Assembly: GCA_950295325.1 (NCBI GenBank)
Contig: OX485807.1
Span: forward strand, 7,506,501-7,570,500
DNA: 64,000 nucleotides
Reading direction: 5' to 3'
Source: Polytrichum commune
Lineage: Eukaryota; Streptophyta; Polytrichopsida; Polytrichales; Polytrichaceae
The notes beneath the pieces were generated by a model. It saw only the letters and a list, made by a program, of their open reading frames with translations, made no database searches and had not been told where the DNA came from. Every line of letters starts with the position of its first letter. The first letter of the stretch is position 1. Below, piece by piece: positions 25,583 through 36,812 of the stretch. Made by a program: the position numbers and the translations under genes.

Positions 25583-28272
25583 TTAGGGGTTAGGGGCATC
25601 CGAAGAGGTGGCACTGGTATCCAAGAGAGCGGCCTTCCTCTTGCGAGGCAAAGAGAGGAGAGAAGTGCCACTATGAGATGGAGTGGCAAGAGATTGTGGA
25701 TGAAATGCAGATGGAGTAACAGAGGGGGCAAGAGAGGGAGCAACGGAGGGAACGATAGATGGACTGTGTGGGAGGGTGGGTGGCTCAACTGGGGTCTTAG
25801 AAGCAGACCGAATGAGAACTTGAGAAGATGCTTGAGTGGCGGTCTTCTTTGCTCTGCCCTTTCTCCTTGGTGCCTTAGAAGGAGGAGGGGGAAGCTCAAC
25901 GATGTCAGGCTCCTCCAAGGTAACAATGTTATCATCCGGAGCACTACCCACAAGGCTAGCAAACAAAGCCTTCTCTTCCCCGGGGACAAATCATGCAGCA
26001 CAATCCAAGTACCATCCACCACCTTGCAAGTGCAATTCGGAGAACTTGTTTGTTTGCGCGGTCGTGTACACACAGAGGCTAGAAAAAATATTCACCCAGT
26101 CCGAGAGGTAGTCCGGCAAGGAAGATGAGGCCAATGCATTCTTCACAACCAATTCTCTCATGATATACCTACATGACAAAACAAGAATGTAAGAAAACCA
26201 AGAAAACGAGCAAGAAATGAAATTAAGGAGAGGTGCAAAGTGGAGGATAGATGTATTACCGATAGGCCACATGCTTGATAGCGAGAGCCCCCTCCTCGAA
26301 CTCCAAGAGATTATCACCTTTGGCAAAGGCGATGTCAGGCTTATCGCTGAGGTAAGGTTTGAAGGCCTTGTCCCAAAGGACAATCCGCCAATGATCAACG
26401 TACTCACGAGGGCGCAAGATAGTTTCTGATGCGTCCCAATCAATGTCGACGGAGAGGTTCTCCTCTAAGGTCTCAATTTCAACCGCGACTTCCTTCTCCA
26501 ACTGCAGAGAGGGAAATGATTAGATATGAGATAAATGGAATAGAGGAAAATGAAAATGAAGAAGGCCGAGGAATGGATTTACCTGAGCCCAGAAGGACGC
26601 CTTGTGTAGCCAGTCGTCCAAAGCCCTCTCCTTTATAGGCTTGTCAACGGGGAACTTGTTATCTAACCTTTCACGAAGGGGGGCGTTCCACCAGTAAAGC
26701 CACTTAGCTTTGAACGAAGGTTCGACCGGGCATGTGACAATTTTTTGCAATTTTTCAATTGTCATGTCCATCGAAGAGAACTCATTAAAATGGCGGTCAA
26801 TCTGTGCACAAAATAAAAATGATTTGAATTCAAAAGAGTAATAGAGTTGAAGAGTGATTTGGATGAATTGCGTTCAAGAGTGATTTGAGTTCAAAAGAGT
26901 ACCTCATGAAAGAAATCCTCTCCATTGTCAGGGTGTGCAACGGATATGTACTTCTCAAAAGAACGGGCCCGAATACTTTTGATTGTCCTCTCCTGGGCCT
27001 TGGTCATAACATTCCAAATCTCAGTGGCCGACCTCTCCGCAACGGGTGTGGTCTCACGGTAATGCCTCACTGCAAGGTCTGCTTGAGCCGAAATGTCTGT
27101 CTGCAAGAAATGATCTTGTGAGTTCATATAATCGGCATAGAAATTGTCTATGTTGGAAGTTCTAAATGATTGAATGCACAAACCATACCTTGTAAAGAAA
27201 CTTAACGAACACATCCGCGGTCAAGGTGTACCAAGTTGGACGACTCTCCTTTATCTTCTCGCATGCTTTGTAGTCAGATGGTGATATGAGATCCTTGAAG
27301 GTGGACAACTCTAACCTTTCAAAAGTGCGGATTCGAAGGAGCTTGGCCGGAATGTTTGCCTTGACATAATCATGCTCGGTTGACCTGAGAGAAAATATGT
27401 GAGGAACGTGAGGTGAAAAGAATGGAAAAGAATTGAAACAAAAATGAAAAATGAATGAAAAAAATGAGTGAGCTTACCAATTAATGTCGCTCATGGCATT
27501 AAGAAATACACCGGTGTATCCTCTAGGGTCAACAACAATGCAATCCACCGAGATATGCCAACTCTTGTCATCGGCGTGGTGGTTATTGATGTGTCTCCAC
27601 CAAGCGGTGAGACGATGATTGCCTTCCCAGACGAAGAACATCTTCCCGGCGAAATGTGCAAGATCCGGATCCTCCTTGAGTTTGGCGTCAAATTTTGCGG
27701 AGGCCTCTTGCCAGAGAGGGCTCCAAGAGGCCATAATGCCAAGGGGAATGGGGAGGTCCACGGGAACGTCGTTGAAAGCAGACACGTAAAGAACCCGATC
27801 ACCCTCTCGGTATCCCATTACAAATTCACATTCCAAGCGCTGCACCTCAACCTCACTTATAGGACGGACGAGAGGGAGGGCTCTCAAGCGGCACAAAGGA
27901 ATGGATAAGCGGGATTTACAAGTTGGCTTAATCCGGAGGCGTTGGATAACACCAATGGAGTCCTCCTTTTGTGATTTCCGAAGCTCAAGCTTACACACCA
28001 CGGGATCCGTGTCGGCAACTGCTTGAACGGCATCTTCGCTCATTGCGAGAGCCTAACAAAAACACAAATAGTAAAACCATGCTTAGAAAAGCTAGAACTC
28101 AAAAAACTTGCTCAACAAATTACTCAACAACTATCCAACTCACCTCTACTTGTAATGGGCCCTGCGAATTTAGAATCTCAACCTGCACAGCTTCAACTTC
28201 AACCGCGGGGGCCACAAGAACAACATCCTCTCCAGATTGGGGTTGCGATTGCGCAACCTGTGAAGAGTCCAT
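25583..28272 (-). pseudogene. Captured 5' half of a ParB-methyltransferase-like gene
   Basis: Seven exons can be read: 28272-28144, 28052-27478, 27384-27189, 27100-26903, 26801-26583, 26501-26260, and 26168 onward. Every join keeps frame (phases 0, 2, 0, 0, 0, 2), matching the copy at 53271-57508 exon for exon. Exon 2 carries the ParB/Srx-like signature FFVWEGNHRLTAW and a following basic segment. Later exons are Trp-rich helical regions, and exon 7 holds a low-complexity Pro/Ser/Thr linker with basic patches (APRRKGRAKK, PRKRK). Identity to the 53-kb copy is roughly 60-65 percent in exon 2. It is broken in two ways: an in-frame TGA at 25991-25993 (the paralogue reads through), and loss of everything after TSATSSD at 25583, where the transposon terminus begins. 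The methyltransferase half is absent. Role in the element is unknown; transduplication is likely. Confidence 0.8.
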
Positions 28273-28439
28273 ATCCTAAGAACATGGAGAAAATGAGAAT
28301 TTCACAAAGAAAAGTCAATAACTTCGTAACTATAAAGAAATAAATCCTCACAAAAACAATACAAGGCCGAGAGCAAACTACAAATGGTAATGGCCGAATG
28401 CTAAGTCAAGTGGTAAACTCTAGCACTAACCTACCTACG

Positions 28440-30795
28440 AATGAGAGGCCTCGGATCCAAGGCCTCTTTTCCTACCTCCTCCTCATGCACTACCCAAAAG
28501 AAAAAGGCCGAGAGAAATGTTATGTGAACATAGTAGTTTGACTTTTAAAGCCCATACATTGTCTCCAAAATGAGGCCTCGGATCCGAGGCCTCTTCACAA
28601 ACCTCTTACTCATGTAGTACCCAAAACAAGAAGGCCGAGAGCAATCTTACACGAACATAACATTTTGATTTTTCTAGCATAAAATTCACACAAACATGAG
28701 GCCTCGGATCCGAGGCCTCTTCCCAAAACACATACTTATTCACTACCCAAAACAAAAAGGCCGAGAGCATTCGAAAATGAACATAAGATTTTCATTTTTC
28801 AAGCACATACCTTGACACAAAAATGAGGCCTTGGATCCGAGGCCTCTTTACAAAATACCTACTTATGCACTACCCAAAACAATAGGGCCAAGCGCATTTA
28901 AAAATGAGCATAACATTTTAAATTTTCATGCACATACCTTGACACAAAAATGAGGCCTCGGATCTGAGGCCTCTTCCGAATGCCCCTCCTTATGAAATAC
29001 ATACTACAGAAAATGGCCGAGAGAATTCAAAAATGAACCTAACATTTTCATTTTTCAAGCACACAACCTGACTCAAAAATGAGGCCTCGGATCCAAGGCC
29101 TCTTCCAAATGCCCCTCCTTGATGATTTTAAAACCTAACCAATTTACTTGTTACATGGCTCACGGGTGTTCACCCGTGAGGTTCACATTTGATGATGTTC
29201 CAGGGGAGGTCACTCCATTGCCAAGTTGCATCCACCAAATGGGTCAAAATTTTCTCAAATTTTTTTGGAAGGTAGATATACATGATATCTACTACGAAGT
29301 AAAATAGCATGACCAAATTTGATGATCATATTTTTCTAGAAAACATACCATTTCTACCTAGAATGACGCAGAATTCAACTAAAACAATTACTAGGAAAAA
29401 TGAAGATGACAAAAAATTTCAAAAAAATAACCAAAAGGTATAATCAATGGTTATGAATATAGAGAAAAAAAATCATAATTTTTAAAAATATTTGACATGG
29501 AGACATCTCCCCGTGATGATGCTAAATCCTACCCAAGTTACCTGTTACATGGCCCACGGGTGTTCACCCGTGGGGCACACATTTGATCATGTTAAAACCT
29601 AACTTTTCATGCACATACCTTGACACAAAAATAAGGCCTCGGATCCGAGGCCTCTTCCGAATGCCCCTCCTTATGAAATACATACTACAGAAAATGGCCG
29701 AGAGAATTCAAAAATGAACCTAACATTTTCATTTTTCAAGCACAAACCTTGACACAAAAAAAAGGCCTCGGATCCGAGGCCTCTTCCCAAAGCTCCTACT
29801 TATGCACTTAACAAAATGCAATTTTTTTGGAAGGTAGATATACATGATATCTACTACGAAGTAAAATAGCATGACCAAATTTGATGATCATATTTTTCTA
29901 GAAAACATACCATTTCTACCTAGAATGACGCAGAATTCAACTAAAACAATTATTAGGAAAAATGAAGATGACAAAAAAATTCAAAAAAATAACCAAAAGG
30001 TATAATCAATGGTTATGAATATAGAGAAAAAAAATCATAATTTTTAAAAATATTTGACATGGAGACATCTCCCCGTGATGATGCTAAATCCTACCCAAGT
30101 TACCTGTTACATGGCCCACGGGTGTTCACCCGTGGGGCACACATTTGATCATGTTAAAACCTAACTTTTCATGCACATACCTTGACACAAAAATGAGGCC
30201 TCGGATCCGAGGCCTCTTCCGAATGCCCCTCCTTATGAAATACATACTACAGAAAATGGCCGAGAGAATTCAAAAATGAACCTAACATTTTCATTTTTCA
30301 AGCACAAACCTTGACACAAAAAAAAGGCCTCGGATCCGAGGCCTCTTCCCAAAGCTCCTACTTATGCACTTAACAAAATACAATCCCCCCCCCCCCCGCA
30401 GCTTCAGACCTCCATATCTTCCACGTGTGGTCTCCGAATCTAACAATCAACCACTCCATCGTCGTCTACGTGAAATGTAGATGCCGATGGACACCTCACT
30501 TGCTCCATTTGGGCAAAATTCAAGGAAGTTATGCCTGTTTAAACATTCGCAGTCCCGGGAGCCACTCCCTGGGGACTGCTGATCGAGGGCACTAAAAGGA
30601 GGCCTCGGATCCGAGGCCTCATTTTGAAACTAGTTTACATACTCAAAAACAAGCAAAGTGCCTCATTCATACAAGCTATACGTTGAATCAAAAAACATCA
30701 AGTGGCCTCGGCCGAGAGGCCTCGGATCCGAGGCCTTACACACAAACTAGTTTACATACTCAAAACCAACCAAGAGCCTCTTCCGTACACTTGTT
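28440..30795 (+). repeat. Dispersed 22-bp palindromes in ~125-bp degenerate repeats
   Basis: A palindrome with arm GAGGCCTCGG and centre AT recurs at roughly 120-130-bp spacing from 28450, linked by conserved strings GGCCGAGAG, AACATTTT and CACATACCTTGACACAAAAATG. Some palindromes carry single uncompensated changes (near 28450, 28825, 28972, 29082). A second palindrome family, arm CCCACGGGTG around TT, occurs at 29553-29574 and 30115-30136, with a co-varied version at 29159-29180. No gene is present. Confidence 0.85.
29259..30382 (+). repeat. 562-bp tandem duplication
   Basis: The segment from TTTTTTGGAAGGTAGATATAC (29259) to CACTTAACAAAATGC (29820) is repeated at 29821-30382 with very few differences. 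Each copy contains palindromes of both families. The near identity suggests a recent duplication. Confidence 0.85.
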
Positions 30796-33700
30796 TTGGA
30801 ACACATAAAAGAGGCCTCGGATCGGAGGCCTCATTCACAAACTAGTTTACATACTCAAAACAAACCAAAGTGCCTCATCCGTACACATGTTTTGGAACAC
30901 ATAAAAGAGGCCTCGGATCCGAGGCCTCATTCACAAACTAGTTTACATACTCAAAACCAACCAAAGTGCCTCATCCGTACACTTGTTTTGGAACACATAA
31001 AAGAGGCCTCGGATCCGAGGCCTCATTCACAAACTAGTTTACATCCTCAAAACAAACCAAAGTGCCTCATCCGTACACATGTTTTGGAACACATAAAAGA
31101 GGCCTCGGATCCGAGGCCTCATTCACAAACTAGTTTACATCCTCAAAACAAACCAAAGTGCCTCATCCGTACACATGTTTTGGAACACATAAAAGAGGCC
31201 TCGGATCCGAGGCCTCATTCACAAACTAGTTTGCATACTCAAAACAAACCAAAGTGCCTCTTCCGTACACATGTTTTGGAACACATAAAAGAGGCCTCGG
31301 ATCCGAGGCCTCATTCACAAACTAGTTTACATACTCAAAACAAACCAAAGTGCCTCATCCGTACACATGTTTTGGAACACATAAAAGAGACCTCGGATCC
31401 GAGGCCTCATTCACAAACTAGTTTACATACTCAAAACCAACCAAAGTGCCTCATCCGTACACATGTTTTGGAACACATAAAAGAGGCCTCGGATCCGAGG
31501 CCTCATTCACAAACTAGTTTGCATACTCAAAACAAACCAAAGTGCCTCTTCCGTACACATGTTTTGGAACACATAAAAGAGGCCTCGGATCCGAGGCCTC
31601 ATTCACAAACTAGTTTACATACTCAAAACAAACCAAAGTGCCTCATCCGTACACTTCTTTTGGAACACACAAAAGAGGCCTCGGATCCGAGGCCTCATTC
31701 ACAAACTAGTTTACATACTCAAAACAAACCAAAGTGCCTCATCCGTACACATGTTTTGGAACACATAAAAGAGGCCTCGATCCGAGGCCTCATTCACAAA
31801 CTAGTTTACATACTCAAAACAAACCAAAGTGCCTCTTCCGTACACATGTTTTGGAACACATAAAAGAGGCCTCGGATCCGAGGCCTCATTCACAAACTAG
31901 TTTACATCCTCAAAACAAACCAAAGTGCCTCATCCGTACACATGTTTTGGAACACATAAAAGAGGCCTCGGATCCGAGGCCTCATTCACAAACTAGTTTG
32001 CATACTCAAAACAAACCAAAGTGCCTCTTCCGTACACATGTTTTGGAACACATAAAAGAGGCCTCGGATCCGAGGCCTCATTCACAAACTAGTTTACATA
32101 CTCAAAACAAACCAAAGTGCCTCATCCGTACACATGTTTTGGAACACATAAAAGAGACCTCGGATCCGAGGCCTCATTCACAAACTAGTTTACATACTCA
32201 AAACCAACCAAAGTGCCTCATCCGTACACATGTTTTGGAACACATAAAAGAGGCCTCGGATCCGAGGCCTCATTCACAAACTAGTTTACATCCTCAAAAC
32301 AAACCAAAGTGCCTCATCCGTACACATGTTTTGGAACACATAAAAGAGGCCTCGGATCCGAGGCCTCATTCACAAACTAGTTTGCATACTCAAAACAAAC
32401 CAAAGTGCCTCTTCCGTACACATGTTTTGGAACACATAAAAGAGGCCTCGGATCCGAGGCCTCATTCACAAACTAGTTTACATCCTCAAAACCAACCAAA
32501 GTGCCTCATCCGTACACTTGTTTTGGAACACATAAAAGAGGCCTCGGATCAGAGGCCTCATTCACAAACTAGTTTACATACTCAAAACAAACCAAAGTGC
32601 CTCATCCGTACACATGTTTTGGAACACATAAAAGAGGCCTCGGATCCGAGGCCTCATTCACAAACTAGTTTACATACTCAAAACAAACCAAAGTGCCTCA
32701 TCCGTACACATGTTTTGGAACACATAAAAGAGGCCTCGGATCCGAGGCCTCATTCACAAACTAGTTTACATCCTCAAAACAAACCAAAGTGCCTCATCCG
32801 TACACATGTTTTGGAACACATAAAAGAGGCCTCGGATCCGAGGCCTCATTCACAAACTAGTTTACATCCTCAAAACCAACCAAAGTGCCTCATCCGTACA
32901 CTTGTTTTGGAACACATAAAAGAGGCCTCGGATCAGAGGCCTCATTCACAAACTAGTTTACATACTCAAAACAAACCAAAGTGCCTCATCCGTACACATG
33001 TTTTGGAACACATAAAAGAGGCCTCGGATCCGAGGCCTCATTCACAAACTAGTTTACATCCTCAAAACAAACCAAAGTGCCTCATCCGTACACATGTTTT
33101 GGAACACATAAAAGAGGCCTCGGATCCGAGGCCTCATTCACAAACTAGTTTACATCCTCAAAACAAACCAAAGTGCCTCATCCGTACACATGTTTTGGAA
33201 CACATAAAAGAGGCCTCGGATCAGAGGCCTCATTCACAAACTAGTTTACATACTCAAAACAAACCAAAGTGCCTCATCCGTACACATGTTTTGGAACACA
33301 TAAAAGAGGCCTCGGATCCGAGGCCTCATTCACAAACTAGTTTACATCCTCAAAACAAACCAAAGTGCCTCATCCGTACACATGTTTTGGAACACATAAA
33401 AGAGGCCTCGGATCCGAGGCCTCATTCACAAACTAGTTTGCATACTCAAAACAAACCAAAGTGCCTCTTCCGTACACATGTTTTGGAACACATAAAAGAG
33501 GCCTCGGATCCGAGGCCTCATTCACAAACTAGTTTACATACTCAAAACAAACCAAAGTGCCTCATCCGTACACATGTTTTGGAACACATAAAAGAGGCCT
33601 CGGATCCGAGGCCTCATTCACAAACTAGTTTGCATACTCAAAACAAACCAAAGTGCCTCTTCCGTACACATGTTTTGGAACACATAAAAGAGGCCTCGGA

Positions 33701-34705
33701 TCCGAGGCCTCATTCACAAACTAGTTTACATACTCAAAACAAACCAAAGTGCCTCATCCGTACACATGTTTTGGAACACATAAAAGAGACCTCGGATCCG
33801 AGGCCTCATTCACAAACTAGTTTACATACTCAAAACCAACCAAAGTGCCTCATCCGTACACATGTTTTGGAACACATAAAAGAGGCCTCGGATCCGAGGC
33901 CTCATTCACAAACTAGTTTACATACTCAAAACCAACCAAAGTGCCTCATCCGTACACTTGTTTTGGAACACATAAAAGAGGCCTCGGATCCGAGGCCTCA
34001 TTCACAAACTAGTTTACATACTCAAAACCAACCAAAGTGCCTCATCCGTACACTTGTTTTGGAACACATAAAAGAGGCCTCGGATCCGAGGCCTCATTCA
34101 CAAACTAGTTTACATACTCAAAACAAACCAAAGTGCCTCATCCGTACACATGTTTTGGAACACATAAAAGAGGCCTCGGATCCGAGGCCTCATTCACAAA
34201 CTAGTTTACATACTCAAAACAAACCAAAGTGCCTCATCCGTACACATGTTTTGGAACACATAAAAGAGGCCTCGGATCCGAGGCCTCATTCACAAACTAG
34301 TTTACATCCTCAAAACAAACCAAAGTGCCTCATCCGTACACATGTTTTGGAACACATAAAAGAGGCCTCGGATCCGAGGCCTCATTCACAAACTAGTTTA
34401 CATACTCAAAACCAACCAAAGTGCCTCATCCGTACACTTGTTTTGGAACACATAAAAGAGGCCTCGGATCCGAGGCCTCATTCACAAACTAGTTTACATA
34501 CTCAAAACAAACCAAAGTGCCTCATCCGTACACATGTTTTGGAACACATAAAAGAGGCCTCGGATCCGAGGCCTCATTCACAAACTAGTTTACATACTCA
34601 AAACAAACCAAAGTGCCTCTTCCGTACACTTGTTTTGGAACACATAAAAGAGGCCTCGGATCCGAGGCCTCATTCACAAACTAGTTTACATCCTCAAAAA
34701 CAAGC
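30795..34705 (+). repeat. 96-bp palindromic minisatellite, about 40 copies
   Basis: The unit is 96 bp and contains one 22-bp palindrome (arm GAGGCCTCGG, centre AT), then CATTCACAAACTAG, TTTACAT(A/C)CTCAAAAC, CCAAAGTGCCTC and GTACACATGTTTTGGAACAC. Variant bases (ATACTC or ATCCTC, CTCATCCG or CTCTTCCG, CACATG or CACTTG) recur in blocks, pointing to duplication of multi-unit segments. Because 96 is divisible by 3 and one frame lacks stops, long open frames (1071 and 355 codons) run through it. One unit near 31770 has lost a base, which breaks that frame. The array is bounded on both sides by a related longer unit (about 30640-30790 and 34690-34820). Confidence 0.95.
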
Positions 34706-35532
34706 AAAGTGCCTCATTCATACAAGTTATACTTTGAATCAAAAAACCTCAAGTGGCCTCAGCCGAGAGGCCTCGGATCCGAGGCCTCACACACAAACTA
34801 GTTTACATACTCAGAACCAACCAAAGTGCCTCATAAAGACATGCCTAACCAAGTTACTTGTTACATGGCCCACGGGCGTTCACCCGTGGGGCACAAGGCA
34901 GAGAGCAAGGAATCAAAAATGGAAGAAAGTTGACATTCCATTAGTTTGAGAAATCAAGAACCTCACCTCTCTCAAAACCCTACCTCTCACATACTCAAAC
35001 TTACACAAATATGAGGCCTCGGATCCGAGGCCTCTTCCCCTAGCTCTTTCTTATGCACTACACAAAACGAGCCAAGGCCAAGAGCAATTGATGTGCACAT
35101 AACATTTTGATTTTTCAAGCACAAACCTACCCACAAATAAGAGGCCTCGGATCCGAGGCCTCTTCCTATGGCTCCCACTTATGCACTACACAATAGAAGA
35201 AATGGCCGAGAGCAAGGAATCAAGAAAGCAAGAAAGTCGACATTCCATTTGTTTGAGAAATCAAGAACCTCGCCTCTCTCAAAACCCTACCTTTCACATA
35301 CTCAAACTTACACAAATATGAGGCCTCGGATCCGAGGCCTCTTCCCCTAGCTCATTCTTGTGCACTACACAAAATGAGACAAGGCCGAGAGCAACATGAT
35401 GTGCACATAACCTTTTGATTTTTCAAGCACAAACATACCTTTCCTGACATGTTCCTAAACCCAAATCAGGACAAGGCCGAAAGCAAGTCAAGCTGATATT
35501 CCAAATACTATGAGAAATCAAGGTGATAGAAA
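34706..35532 (+). repeat. Flanking palindromic repeats
   Basis: Further copies of the GAGGCCTCGG-armed palindrome at about 34766-34788, 35013-35034, 35142-35163 and 35320-35341, with GGCCGAGAGCAA motifs between. One CCCACGGGCG/CACCCGTGGG hairpin lies at 34869-34890 with a single mispair. No gene is recognised. Confidence 0.8.
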
Positions 35533-36532
35533 TTAAGCAAAAACGTTGGCGAACATAGCTTGGCCGAGATCCCGACACCTTACCAGAATTTGGAGTATGC
35601 CCTCCACTGAAGCCCCTATATTGGCGCCACTATCTTCCGAGGTCCCGTCCTCTGTCGGCGTTATTGGAGTGCTTCTCGAATCTCCGAGGTTTACTTGCGC
35701 CATTCCTCTCCCGCGGCCACGCCCTCGCCTTGATGTTTGTTGTGTTCCGCCCGCCTTGCTTCGCTGAAATCTTGAAGCAGGGGTCACAACATCCACACTT
35801 AGGGTTTCTGCGCATGGGTCTCCTCCTTCAGCTCTTTCGCGGCCTCCCAACAAATTTGATTTCAGATCTTTCTTTGCCGCTTTCCTCTTGGACGCCTTCA
35901 TTTTTTCTCTTGCTTGAATCGTTGGTTGTCCCGACATCGGTTCTCGCTCTTCTAACGCCTTCTCAATTTGTTGTGCTACCTCCTTGTTGTCTTCTTCGTA
36001 GATATTTCCACTATCTCCACTCCCCCCTTCTTCCTATATTTAAGATAAAACAATGTTTATAACAATGATGACAAACCATAATATCTAAAAGAAAAGTTGT
36101 TTCACAGTTGAATATGTTCTACCATTTTTATTATGTGCTCAAACAACTGAATATATGGAGAACCCGAAGAATACGTACGACACTTGTAGAGTTTGTTTCT
36201 TCGCGTGAGTCCTCTTGGATGCTGTCATTTCCCAACTCCTCCACTTCTGCCATTGGTTGCGCTTTACTTCCGTCCGCCTCTTCTACAATCGGTGATAAAT
36301 GAAAAGGCCGAATCCCACAGTCTAGCCTCCACGAAGGTTTCCACAGGTCCTTTATGCTTTGGCTCAAATCCTCGGGCGTCCCACGGCCCTCGATTGGCGC
36401 TTTCCTTGCCTGTGACTTTTGTGTCCTCACTGTCTTTCTCTTCTTATCAGTGTAATGTGTAGACGATCGCCTCCTCTTCTTTTTCTTAGATGGTTCCGTT
36501 GTCGGAGGTTGTGAATTGCCTATTTCCTTCAT
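35533..36532 (-). CDS. Accessory hypothetical protein A, two exons
   Basis: Exon 1 is 36532-36179 and exon 2 is 36033-35533, joined in phase 0 through a GTACGT donor and a TATAG acceptor, for 284 residues. The N-terminus is strongly basic (EPSKKKKRRRSS, a likely nuclear localisation signal). The middle is acidic (EEADGSKAQPMAEVEELGND), followed by an Arg/Lys-rich stretch, an RGRGRGRGM motif as in nucleic-acid-binding RGG-type tails, and a short C-terminal helix. It resembles no family I know. It lies head-to-head with the transposase gene, 280 bp away, inside the Mutator-like element. By analogy with two-gene Mutator elements it may be an accessory factor; that is inference. Confidence 0.55.
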
Positions 36533-36812
36533 GTGTTCAACCCTCCCGCAATTCAGACCTATTCGCTCTATTTCCTTTCCACAACCTCACCACATCAAAC
36601 TCACACATTGGAAAGAAAGTGAGCAATCGCATTCTTCTCAGTATATAATTGCAATACCTCCCGATGGGAGGCGCGCTTTACTATCTGACAACCATCTTTG
36701 TAATTAGGGGTATCTTTTTTTAGGATGCCTGACAGTTTTGTCTCCTTCCTGATATTCATGCGTATTTGTTTATAACTTCATCATCATCACCATTCTCCTT
36801 CTCTATGCATCT
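36533..36812. promoter_or_regulatory. Divergent intergenic region between accessory gene and transposase
   Basis: The 280-bp space between two head-to-head genes must hold both promoters if the models are right. It has an AT-rich segment around 36700-36790 (TATCTTTTTTTAGG). No specific element was identified. Confidence 0.35.

Noticed and set aside
30795-34705. CRISPR-like array because of regularly spaced palindromes
   Set aside because: The sequence between palindromes is itself repeated in every unit, there are no unique spacers, and the surrounding genes are eukaryotic.
30796-34949. Long open frames of 355 and 1071 codons as a real protein gene
   Set aside because: They are the translation of a 96-bp minisatellite in one open frame, with no splice context, no recognised domain, and a frame break in one unit. 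Listed only as a low-interest finding.
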